Source: Micromonospora violae (lineage in GTDB: Bacteria; Actinomycetota; Actinomycetes; Mycobacteriales; Micromonosporaceae). From it: DNA of 64,000 bases. Below, piece by piece: positions 23,655-31,408 of the stretch. Location of the stretch: positions 3,348,001 to 3,412,000 of the forward strand of contig NZ_SHKK01000001.1 in the NCBI RefSeq assembly GCF_004217135.1. Direction: 5' to 3'. The notes beneath the pieces are model-generated. The model saw only the letters and a program-made list of their open reading frames with translations, was not told where the DNA came from and did no database searches. How positions within the stretch are numbered: the stretch's first letter is position 1; every line of letters starts with the position of its first letter. Both the position numbers and the translations under genes were made by a program.

Positions 23655-25489
23655 CGACCGCCGGCCCGCTCCGCACGTCGTCGCCGTCACCCGCGTGGGC
23701 CGACCTGCCCGATCCGGGCCGGGGCACGGTTGTCGCCCGGCTCCGGTCGTGGGCCGAGGAGCAACCCGACGCGCCCGCGGTCCGCTTCGCCGACGACATC
23801 CTCAGCTACCGGGAATTGGACGAGCGGGCCACCGAACTCGCCGTTCGCCTGCGCCGCCGTGGGGTCGGCGCCGAGTCGCCGGTCGCCGTCCTGGTGGAAC
23901 GCGGGCCGGCGCTGACCGTGGCGATCCTCGCGGTCCTGAAGGCCGGCGGGTGCTACGTCCCGGTCCTGCCCGGCTTTCCGCCTGCCACGCTCGCCGGGCT
24001 GGTGACTCGGCTCCACCCGCCGGTGATCCTGGTCGACGACCCGGCGCGCGGCGTCGCCCTCCCGCACGGCCCCCACGTCGTCACCGTCGGCGCCGTGGAC
24101 GACGAGCCCGTGCCCGGCACGGCCGCCGTAGCACCCGCCCCGCCACGGCTGTTCCCCGAGCAGCTGGCCTGTGTGCTCTTCACGTCCGGGTCGACCGGCG
24201 AGCCGAAGGGTGTCGCGGTCACACACGGCGACATCGTCGCGCTGGCCGCCGACCCGTCGTGGCGGCCGGCAGCGCTGCGCCGGGTGCTGGTGCACTCGCC
24301 GCACGCCTGGGACGCGATGACGCTGGAGGTCTGGGTCCCGCTGCTCAACGGCCGCGAGGTGCTCATCGCCCCGCCCGGTCCGCTGGACATCGACCGCTAC
24401 GCCGAGTTGCTGGGCGCGGGGCGGGTGAGCGGCCTGTGGATCACCGCGGGGCTGTTCGCGCTCCTGGCGGAGGAGAACCCGGCCTGCTTCGCCGGGCTGG
24501 TGGAGGTGTGGACGGGCGGTGACGTCGTATCGCCCAGAGCGGTGGCCCGGGTGGCCGCGCGGTGCCCGCAGGTACGCATCGCCAACGGTTACGGCCCCAG
24601 CGAGACCACCGTCTTCGCAACCCGCCACGACATCCGCCCAGGTCATGACTATTCCGGGGTGGTGCCCATCGGCCGGCCGCTCGCCGGCATGAACGCCCAT
24701 GTGCTCGACGACGCCCTCCGCCCGGTCGCGACCGGGATCGCCGGGGAACTGTACGTGTCCGGTCCGGGTGTGGTCCGCGGCTACCACAGCTCGCCCGGCG
24801 AGACCGCCGCTCGCTTCGTGCCCGACCCGTTCGCCGCCGACGGGACCCGCATGTACCGCACGGGCGACATCGTCCGGTGCAACGCCGACGGCGAGTTCGA
24901 GTTCGTCGGCCGCGCCGACGACCAGGTGAAGATCCGCGGTCACCGGGTGGAGACAGGCGAGGTCGAGGTCGTCCTCGGCCGGCACCCGGCCGTCGCGCGC
25001 TGCGTCGTGGTGGCCCGGGACGACGGCACCGGCGACAAGCGCCTGCTGGCGTACGTGCTCCCAGCTGAGGGCGACGGGACGAGACCGGCGGCGTTGCGTG
25101 ACCACCTGGCGCGGATGCTTCCCGGCCACATGGTGCCCGACGCCGTGACAACCGTGGCGTCGATCCCGCTGACCCGCAACGGCAAGGTGGACCGTGCCGC
25201 GCTGCCGGACATGCCGCGCTCGGCGGGCTCTTCCGCCGGCGCGGGGGCGCAACCGGGCTCTTCCGCCAGCGCGATGGTCGACCGGCTGTGCCAGGTGTTC
25301 GCCGAGGCATTGGGCGTGCCCCGGCTTTCTCCCGACGACAACTTCTTCGAGCTCGGCGGTCACTCGCTCATCGCTGTGCGCCTGGTACGCCGGCTTCGCG
25401 AGAAGGAGGGCATCGAGCTGACCATCCAGCAGTTCCTCGAGGGCCCCACGGTGGCGGACGTGCTCGCACGGCAGCGGGTGAGCCCGTGA
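23651..25489 (+). CDS. Stand-alone NRPS adenylation-carrier (A-T) didomain
   Basis: 612 aa. The ATG overlaps the aminotransferase stop (ATGA). The adenylation domain fills residues ~25-520, with [25 protein letters not shown] and NGKVDR motifs. A serine/glycine/alanine linker leads to one carrier domain with FFELGGHSLI (S572). There is no condensation domain. My hand-read pocket code is DALWWGGVFK. D235 implies that the activated acid has an alpha-amino group, and the rest is close to valine-type pockets. Stand-alone A-T proteins often load an amino acid for on-carrier modification or for transfer to an assembly line. Here it could present the branched substrate to the radical SAM enzyme, or donate the finished unit to the first condensation domain of the synthetase. 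Confidence 0.94.
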   Translation: MTTAGPLRTSSPSPAWADLPDPGRGTVVARLRSWAEEQPDAPAVRFADDILSYRELDERATELAVRLRRRGVGAESPVAVLVERGPALTVAILAVLKAGGCYVPVLPGFPPATLAGLVTRLHPPVILVDDPARGVALPHGPHVVTVGAVDDEPVPGTAAVAPAPPRLFPEQLACVLFTSGSTGEPKGVAVTHGDIVALAADPSWRPAALRRVLVHSPHAWDAMTLEVWVPLLNGREVLIAPPGPLDIDRYAELLGAGRVSGLWITAGLFALLAEENPACFAGLVEVWTGGDVVSPRAVARVAARCPQVRIANGYGPSETTVFATRHDIRPGHDYSGVVPIGRPLAGMNAHVLDDALRPVATGIAGELYVSGPGVVRGYHSSPGETAARFVPDPFAADGTRMYRTGDIVRCNADGEFEFVGRADDQVKIRGHRVETGEVEVVLGRHPAVARCVVVARDDGTGDKRLLAYVLPAEGDGTRPAALRDHLARMLPGHMVPDAVTTVASIPLTRNGKVDRAALPDMPRSAGSSAGAGAQPGSSASAMVDRLCQVFAEALGVPRLSPDDNFFELGGHSLIAVRLVRRLREKEGIELTIQQFLEGPTVADVLARQRVSP

Positions 25490-26217
25490 GCTGGTTCCCT
25501 CGTCCGGACCCCTCGGCCGAGCACCGGCTGTTCTGCCTGCCGCACGGCGGCGGCAGCGCCTCCGTCTACCGCACCTGGCGGCGGGACCTGGCCCCGGTGA
25601 TCGACGTGGTGCCGGCCCAACTGCCCGGCCGCGAAACCCGGTACGCCGAACCGGCGATGACCTCGGCCGACGCGCTGGTCACGGCGATGATCGACCCGCT
25701 GCTGGCCGGCACGCCCGCGTCGTTCGCCCTCTTCGGGCACAGCATGGGCGCCCTGCTCGCCTACGAGGTGGCGGCTGCCACGGTCGCCCGGGGCAGGCCC
25801 CCCGTCAGGCTGTTCGTCTCGGGGCACCACCCGCCGCACTTGCCCAGTCCCACCCGCGAGCTGCACGGCCTGGCGGACGAGGATTTCATCGCCGCGCTGC
25901 TCTCGTACGGCGGCATCCCCGAGGAGCTGCTGGAGGACCCCGACATGGTCGCCTACCTCCTGCCGATCTTCAGGGCCGACTTCGCGGTCTGCGAGAGCTA
26001 CCGGCATCCCCGCCGGCGACCGCTGCCGGTGCCGGTCACCGTGCTGGCCGGCAGGGCCGACCCTGCCGTGGACGTGGCGCAGCTGCCCCGGTGGGCCGAG
26101 CTGACGACGGCGGAGACCACCGTACGGCTCTTCGAGGGCGGCCACTTCTACCACCTCGGCGAGGAGTCCGACGCGGTCCTCAAGACAATCGTCACGGATC
26201 TCACCGCAACCTCGTGA
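25486..26217 (+). CDS. Type II thioesterase (alpha/beta hydrolase)
   Basis: 243 aa. The GTG overlaps the preceding stop (GTGA). Catalytic residues are visible: FGHSMGA with S86, GRADPAV with D192 and EGGHFYH with H220. The N-terminal CLPHGGGSAS segment is typical of stand-alone thioesterases of NRPS/PKS clusters. These usually clear misloaded carriers. Beside a free A-T didomain it could instead release a modified amino acid from that carrier, as the thioesterase of coronamic acid biosynthesis does. It is the last gene of the cassette; mobile-element debris begins about 70 bases later. Confidence 0.94.
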   Translation: MSWFPRPDPSAEHRLFCLPHGGGSASVYRTWRRDLAPVIDVVPAQLPGRETRYAEPAMTSADALVTAMIDPLLAGTPASFALFGHSMGALLAYEVAAATVARGRPPVRLFVSGHHPPHLPSPTRELHGLADEDFIAALLSYGGIPEELLEDPDMVAYLLPIFRADFAVCESYRHPRRRPLPVPVTVLAGRADPAVDVAQLPRWAELTTAETTVRLFEGGHFYHLGEESDAVLKTIVTDLTATS

Positions 26218-26287
26218 GTGCCGCACACGATGCGGCTGCTCGACGGGCCCGCTCATGACACACCTCAGCCCTCAGCAGGTGTTGGGG

Positions 26288-26566
26288 TCAGGCTGCTCGG
26301 GTGGCGGGTTGGCCCCATCGTCGTTGGCGTTCGCTACGGATGCGGGCGCGTTCGCGTCGTTGGGCGGCCAGGACGTCGGGGTGGCGGGCGTTGGCGTTGC
26401 GCCAGCGCAGGTAGGACTGCAGCCGACGGGCCAGGACGGTGTGGTTGGGGTGGTTCGAGCCGGCGATCACGAAGGTGCTTAGCGGCCCGAACTGGGCCTC
26501 GATCGGGTTGGCCCAGGAGACGTAGGTCGGGGTGAAGCAGAGTTCGACCTTGTTCCGGGCTGCCCG
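26288..26566 (-). pseudogene. C-terminal remnant of an IS630-family transposase
   Basis: The minus-strand frame reads KVELCFTPTYVSWANPIEAQ, then a segment ending VLARRLQSYLRWRNANARHP, to a normal stop. This is the typical last ~90 residues of IS630-type DDE transposases (the final acidic residue lies in NPIEAQ). Everything upstream is missing and replaced by unrelated coding sequence at about 26555-26580. No terminal inverted repeats are obvious. It marks an old insertion followed by deletion. Confidence 0.75.
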
Positions 26567-26569
26567 GCT

Positions 26570-26907
26570 TTGCGTAGCTTGGCGGCCGTAAGTCTCTCGT
26601 CACGGCATCGCATTTGATACACAGCGCGGGTGCCATCGTGGCGAGTGCCGTACACGTCAATCCCATCCTGGGTGTCCCCCGAGCCCCCATAGATCCTGGC
26701 GTCGCGGAGCGCGTCCAGCCGGTCGACGGCCTCCAGCCCGAACCCCTCGAACCCGGTCCCCCCGCGGTCCAGTAACGGCAGATACCTGCCGTTGACGCCG
26801 GTGGGCGGCAGCGGAAAAGATGCGGGCGGACGGACGATCTGTTCGCGGGCGATCTCACATCCGGGGGCACCCGGGACAGCATCGCTACGGTGCGCGGCCA
26901 CCTGCAC
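26570..26907 (-). pseudogene. Truncated N-terminal fragment of a restriction-endonuclease/NTPase-like protein
   Basis: About 110 residues remain. The recognisable core runs from LPLLDRGGTGFEGFGLEAV through ARIYGGSGDTQDGIDVYGTR to a GTRAVYQMRCRDE segment. This matches the pattern of REase-like N-terminal domains fused to large actinobacterial ATPases, some of them defence or STAND-type proteins, in which YGxxGxxQxGIDV and xxVxQCK/R recur. The rest of the gene is lost at the IS630 remnant. The start is uncertain (ATG at 26907, or a GTG nearer the conserved core). It is non-functional as it stands. Confidence 0.5.
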
Positions 26908-27019
26908 ACTCTAGAGTCGCTCGCGGTGGAACCGATCCCTGGCCCGCCCGGTGCGAGTCAAGCAGCTTGACAAGCGGGTTGCCTTTCCCGACGCCCGTAC
27001 CGGACACGCGGGCGTGCGC

Positions 27020-27420
27020 CGCGGTGAGCCTGAGCGTCGAACGGACCCTCGGACAGGACGTCGGGTTCGGACTCCGGCAGCTGACCGACATCGTGGAACG
27101 TGCCCTTTCCCCCGGATTCAACGACACCACCACCCGCGGTTCGCAGCGTTCAGGAGATGCACGACCCGCTGCGGCGCCTGGCCGGCCGTCGGGGGCACCG
27201 CCTGCTCGTCGACGATCCCGACGGCACACCGTGCGTACGGACGCGGGCGCAGGACTTCGACAGTTTCCTCGCGGTCACGGTCGACGACGTCCGGCGGGCG
27301 GGACGTGACCAGCCGCGGATCACCCTTTTCCTCGACGACGTGCTCGCCGACCTGCATTCCGTGGCGCTGCCGGAATACCTGCCCGACATCACCCGCAGGA
27401 CCGATAGCCGGCAGGCATGA
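27020..27420 (+). pseudogene. DUF2254 membrane protein, C-terminal fragment with a frameshift
   Basis: The first segment reads LSVERTLGQDVGFGLRQLTD then IVERALSPGFNDTTT. After about 27137 the protein continues one frame over as AVRSVQEMHDPLRRLAGRRG and runs to TGA at 27420. Joined, they match the cytoplasmic tail of DUF2254 membrane proteins (family pattern FGFRQLVDIAERALSPGVNDPTTA). One extra C in the ACCACCACC-C run explains the shift. The transmembrane N-terminal half is absent, so this is a decayed remnant. Confidence 0.7.
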
Positions 27421-27488
27421 GTCGGCGGTGACAGGGGAGGCGGCCGGCACAGGCCCGCGCCACAGGCGTAGCGACGGGAGTGAGTGCC

Positions 27489-27739
27489 ATGACGGCGTCC
27501 AGCGAACCGGCCCGCAGGGCCGGCGCCTCGAACCCCGCCAGCCGAACCGGTACGACGGCCAAGCCCAGCGCAGCCGGAGCGCTCGCACTCGTGTTCTTCG
27601 TGGCCGGACTGATCAGCGTGCTCACCGTGATTCTCGCCTGGATCGGCGTGGTCCTCGCCATCGTGGGCATCGTCCTGGGCATCGTGGGACTCAAGATGGC
27701 GCTGCGACCGGGAGTGACCGGCCGCAGCGTGGCGATCAG
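27489..27739 (+). pseudogene. 5' part of a small membrane-protein gene interrupted by the ISL3 element
   Basis: An ATG with a GGGAG ribosome site encodes 83 residues: a Ser/Ala/Arg-rich head, then a hydrophobic hairpin (ALALVFFVAGLISVLTVILA and VVLAIVGIVLGIVGLKMALR) and GVTGRSVAI, where the insertion element begins. It is clearly paralogous to the intact 130-residue protein at 61882-62274 (shared LISVLTVILAW-type and GIVGLKMA.RPGVTGR segments). The remaining 3' part lies at 29189-29332. Confidence 0.85.
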
Positions 27740-29188
27740 GGCTCTTCGAAGTTGAGCGGGGTTGGCGGGTGACGGCGACCCGGATGTAGAGCGCTCGCAG
27801 CTCATCGGTGATCATCTGAGTGTCGAGTTCGGATGGTCACAAGTGAAGAGCTGCGAGCATGGTCAACGATACGACCCGGCTGTTGGGGCTGAACGGCCTG
27901 GTGGTCGAGCGGGTTGAGGTGGACGCCACCGGTGTCCCGGTGGTGGACTTGTCCACGGGTTGTGAGCAGGCGCGATGCTGCCCGAAGTGCGGGCAGTCGG
28001 CGGCCCGTGTGAAGCAGTGGACGACGACCCGGCCGCGGGATCTGCCGGTCGGCGGGCGGCCGGTGCGGCTGCGCTGGCGTAAACGACGCTGGTACTGCCC
28101 GACGCCGGCCTGTCCGCGTAAGTCGTTCACCGAGCAGGGTTGCGCAGGTCCCGGCTCGTGCCCGGTTGACTATGCGGTTGCGGCAGGCGGCGGGGGCGGC
28201 GGTCGCCGACGGCGGCCGCACGATCGTGCAGTCGGCCCGCGATCACGGCATCTCCTGGCCGATCGTCGCCGACGCGTTCACCACCCACGCGGACAGCGTG
28301 CTGCCGCACGAGCCGGAGCCGGTCGCGGTGCTCGGCATCGACGAGGTCCGGCGAGGAAAGCCGCACTGGATCTGGGACGCCCAGGCCGGCTCCTGGACGG
28401 TCACGGCGGATCGCTGGCACGTCGGGTTCTGCGATCTGTCCGGCGGACAGGGGCTGCTCGCCCAGGTCGAAGGACGCACCACCGCCGCGGTCACCGGCTG
28501 GCTCGCCGCTCGCCGACCGGCCTGGCGCGAGCAGATCCAAGCGGTGGCGATCGACATGTGCACCGTGTTCAAGGCCGCGATCCGGCAGGTGCTGCCGCAC
28601 GCGCTGCTGGTCGTCGACCATTTCCACGTCGTGCAGTTGGCCAACCGGGCCGGCACCGAGGTCCGCCACCGGGTCACGCTCACCCAGCGCGGACGTCGTG
28701 GCCGCGGCACCGACCCGGAATGGCGGATGCGTAACCGGCTGACCCGCTCAGCTGCGCGGATGCCCGGCAAGCACGTCGACCGCCTGGTCGACACCCTCGA
28801 GGCGCTGCCCGCCACGATCGGCGTCCCGATCCTCGCCGCGTGGAACGCCAAGGAAGACCTGCTCGACCTCCTCGCGACCGCCCGCACCCAACCCGACCGG
28901 GAACACGTCCACCGACTGCTGCACCGCTTCTACACCCGCTGCGCCGCCACCGACCTGCCCGAGCTGCACCGGCTCGCCACCACCATCGAAACCTGGTGGC
29001 CACAGATCCACGCATTCCTGCGCACCGGGATCACCAACGCCGGATCGGAAGGCACCAACCGAGTCATCAAGACCGTCGCCCGCGACGCCTACGGCTTCCG
29101 CAACCCCGAAAACCAGCGACTACGTACCCGTACCGCCACCACCCGCCGTCACCGCGGACACCTCAACCCCGCTTAACTTCGAAGAGCC
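27740..29188 (+). mobile_element. ISL3-family insertion sequence, complete, with 8-bp target-site duplication
   Basis: 1449 bp. The ends are imperfect inverted repeats: both start GGCTCTTCGAAGTT, differ at base 15 (G on the left, A on the right), then share AGCGGGGTTG, so 24 of 25 match. The flanking octamers 27732-27739 and 29189-29196 are both GCGATCAG, a perfect 8-bp duplication as expected for ISL3. The perfect duplication indicates a fairly recent insertion. The element carries one transposase gene, which has a frameshift. Confidence 0.95.
27859..29176 (+). pseudogene. ISL3-family transposase, frameshifted
   Basis: The N-terminal part carries a zinc-binding region (CCPKCG, then WYCPTPACPRKSFTEQ). 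At about 28137-28140 an extra G in CAGGGTTG shifts the frame. The protein then resumes as VAQVPARARLTMRLRQAAGA and continues to 29176. The catalytic half is intact in that second frame: GIDEVRRGKPHW, VVDHFHVVQLANRAG and the closing NAGSEGTNRVIKTVARDAYG supply the DDE residues. Length after repair would be about 439 aa, normal for ISL3. Unless ribosomes shift frame here, no full-length transposase is made. A sequencing error in a short G run is also possible. Confidence 0.85.
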
Positions 29189-29332
29189 GCGATCAGCTGA
29201 CTGGTGCTCAGCGTCGTCGCCCTGCTGCTGGGGTTGGCACTCGGCGCGAGCATCACCACGTACCTCAACAACGGCGCGGTGGACCGGCTCCAGCAGCAGG
29301 TCGACGACCTGCGTGACCGGCTCGACCGCTAA
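29189..29332 (+). pseudogene. 3' part of the interrupted small membrane-protein gene
   Basis: After the duplicated octamer the frame continues LVLSVVALLLGLALGASITT, YLNNGAVDRLQQQVDDLRDR and a TAA at 29330-29332. It aligns with the C-terminus of the intact paralogue at 61882-62274 (NEGAVDRLQTQVDKLRDKLD). Rejoining the two parts without the insertion gives ATC AGC TGA CTG where the paralogue reads ATC GGC GGC CTG, so there is also an in-frame stop (GGA to TGA is the simplest route). The gene therefore carries two independent lesions. Confidence 0.85.
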
Positions 29333-29672
29333 TACTCCACCCGCGCCTGATGGAGTTGGAATCTTCGCTGGTAGTGAACTGTCGCCATCATCGGCACCTT
29401 GCGGTCAACTCACGATGCCCGAACACTTCGCTCGGGCACGCTCTGCGACCGGCCTGACCACCACCGCTTCACAGGCTATGTGCCCAACGATCTTCGGTGG
29501 TCATACGTAGACACAGCGGAAGCTCGCCTACCCAGCCCTCATCGACAATTGACCGACGGCCAGCGCCGCGAACCTTCTCCGGGCTGCCTGGAGGGAAACA
29601 CACGAGGCGACACCCGCGCCGGCGGACTGCTTGTCCGACTCGACTGCGAAGATCCTTCGTAGAAATATCGGC
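29333..29672. other. Non-coding stretch before the recombinase
   Basis: About 340 bases with lower GC than the surroundings. No supported gene, hairpin terminator or repeat is visible apart from a short GCCCGAACACTTCGCTCGGGC hairpin near 29419. It probably holds the recombinase promoter and leftover sequence from element ends. Confidence 0.4.
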
Positions 29673-31073
29673 GTGTCGAACAACCAGCGTGACGATCTCG
29701 AGGATCCCCTGACTCGATGGCTCAACGGGCAGCCGCAGGCCAACCCGCAGCTGCCTACCCAACGGCGGCGTGGTCTGCGGTTTGCGTTCTACGGTCGGAT
29801 GTCGACGGTCGAGCACCAGGACCGGGTGACCTCCCGGCACTGGCAACGGGACTGCGCCACTGAGCTCGTCGCCGCTCACGGGGTGATCGTCGCCGAGTAC
29901 TTCGATGTCGGCTGCTCTCGACGCCGCAATTGGCGGCAGCGTCCGCAGGCCGCCGCGCTGCTGGCCGCGCTCGACGATCCAGATCGCGGGTTCGACGCGA
30001 TCGTGGTCGGCGAGTACGAGCGGGCGTTCTCCGCCAATCAGCTGCAGCACCTGGCTCCCGTGCTTGAACAGCACGCTGTGCAGCTGTGGCTGCCCGAGAC
30101 GGACGGGCCTGTCGATCACCACAACCCGACCCACCAGGCGCTGATCCTGATGCTGGGCACCCAGTCGAAACGCGAGGTTCAGCGCGCCCGGTTCCGGGTC
30201 GTCACGGCGATGCGGGCCCAAGCGCGGGAGCAGGGACGGTATCTCGGAGGCCGGCCGCCCTACGGCTATCGACTCGCGGACGCCGGCCCTCATCCAAACG
30301 CCGCCCAAGCGCGATGGGGTCGCCGGCTTCAACGCCTCGAACCGGATCCGGCCACGGCCGGACACGTGCGGTGGATGTTCGCTCAACGCCTGGATGGCCA
30401 GAGTCTCGCCAGCCTGGCGCGCGCACTCATCGACGCCGGCATACCGTGCCCGTCTGGCGTCGATCCCGACCGCAATCCACACCGCAGTGGCGACCGGTGG
30501 ACCCTACGAACGGTCGCGGCGATACTCGCCAACCCTCGCTACACGGGCCGGCAGGTCTGGAACCGGCAACCCGCACACACCGACGCCGACGCTAGCCGCT
30601 CGGAGCGAGAACCGATCCGACGGAACCCGACCGTGGACTGGGTGGTCTCCAAGCAACAGGCCCACACCGCACTGGTCAGCGAACAGGACTTCGTCGCCGC
30701 CCAAACCATCCGCTCCCACCGCAGCGCCCACGACGGCACCACCCGCCGCTACCTCTTCACCGGCCTACTGCGCTGCGGACCATGCGGCCGAAGATTGGAA
30801 TCTCACTGGATCAACCGACGCCCCGGCTATCGATGCCGCCACGGCCACACCAGCACCCAACAGCCCATTAATCACCGGCGCAGGATCCTCTACCTCAGGG
30901 AGGACCACCTCATCGCAAGACTCGCCGACCATCCCCGCCTCCCCAGCGGGATCCAGACTCCACATGACCTGGTCGCACTCCTGCACAAGAGGAAGATCAC
31001 CATCGTCTGCGACCAGGAGCATTGCACACCAACCACAGAAAGATCCGCGCAGGCCAACCTGCGCGGATCATGA
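29673..31073 (+). CDS. Large serine recombinase
   Basis: 466 aa from the GTG at 29673; an in-frame TTG at 29631 would add 14 residues, and neither start has a strong ribosome site. The N-terminal resolvase domain has LRFAFYGRMST, where the serine is the expected nucleophile, and SKREVQRARFRV. The middle recombinase domain contains YLGGRPPYGYRLADAGPHPN and WTLRTVAAILANPRYTGRQV. A zinc-ribbon-like segment follows (LLRCGPCGRRLESHW then YRCRHGH). Such enzymes integrate, excise or invert DNA at short att sites. It ends 20 bases from the 3' end of tRNA-Leu and closes the block of mobile debris, so it may be the integrase of the element that brought in the segment to its left. No matching att repeat was found. 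Confidence 0.92.
   Translation: MSNNQRDDLEDPLTRWLNGQPQANPQLPTQRRRGLRFAFYGRMSTVEHQDRVTSRHWQRDCATELVAAHGVIVAEYFDVGCSRRRNWRQRPQAAALLAALDDPDRGFDAIVVGEYERAFSANQLQHLAPVLEQHAVQLWLPETDGPVDHHNPTHQALILMLGTQSKREVQRARFRVVTAMRAQAREQGRYLGGRPPYGYRLADAGPHPNAAQARWGRRLQRLEPDPATAGHVRWMFAQRLDGQSLASLARALIDAGIPCPSGVDPDRNPHRSGDRWTLRTVAAILANPRYTGRQVWNRQPAHTDADASRSEREPIRRNPTVDWVVSKQQAHTALVSEQDFVAAQTIRSHRSAHDGTTRRYLFTGLLRCGPCGRRLESHWINRRPGYRCRHGHTSTQQPINHRRRILYLREDHLIARLADHPRLPSGIQTPHDLVALLHKRKITIVCDQEHCTPTTERSAQANLRGS
31042..31069 (+). terminator. Stem-loop at the 3' end of the recombinase gene
   Basis: Perfect 12-bp stem, GATCCGCGCAGG against CCTGCGCGGATC, with a CCAA loop. It lies within the last codons of the recombinase, one base before the stop. 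No T-tract follows. It probably stops transcription before the oppositely oriented tRNA gene. Confidence 0.6.
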
Positions 31074-31092
31074 TCAATATGTGGTAATGATG

Positions 31093-31176
31093 TGTCCGAG
31101 GGGGGACTTGAACCCCCACGCCCTATACGGGCACTAGCACCTCAAGCTAGCGCGTCTGCCATTCCGCCACCCGGAC
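31093..31176 (-). tRNA. tRNA-Leu (anticodon GAG)
   Basis: An 84-nt class II tRNA on the minus strand. The acceptor 5' strand GTCCGGG pairs with CTCGGAC (one G-U) and the discriminator base is A. The anticodon stem-loop GCTAGCTTGAGGTGCTAGT places GAG in the loop. A variable arm (TGCCCGTATAGGGCG) and the T arm GGGGGTTCAAGTCCCCC follow. CCA is not encoded. tRNA genes are common integration borders, which fits the recombinase ending next to its 3' end. Confidence 0.95.
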
Positions 31177-31408
31177 CTACACGTTCAGCCTACCTCGCCG
31201 ACCAGATGATCTTTCCATCCGGGTTCAGCACGGCGGGCCGCACGGGGAGTTACTGTACACGCCGCTGGTGGATCATGCACATCGCCTTCCGGTGCCTCTT
31301 CCCCGGCGCTTCCGCCGCTGCTCAAGCCGCCTCAAAACGCCCGCACCGACACACCTTCGGGGCGTGTCCGGGTAGCGTCCGGCGGCCCTCTGCCGGCAGC
31401 ATTGCCCC

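Noticed and set aside
26820..27308. Plus-strand frame covering 26820-27308 as an independent gene
   Set aside because: Only its later part resembles a protein family (DUF2254), and that continues in another frame; the first part is antisense to the truncated REase-like fragment.
31042..31176. att site made of the tRNA 3' end
   Set aside because: I found no second copy of the tRNA 3' segment in the window, so a specific attachment site cannot be called.
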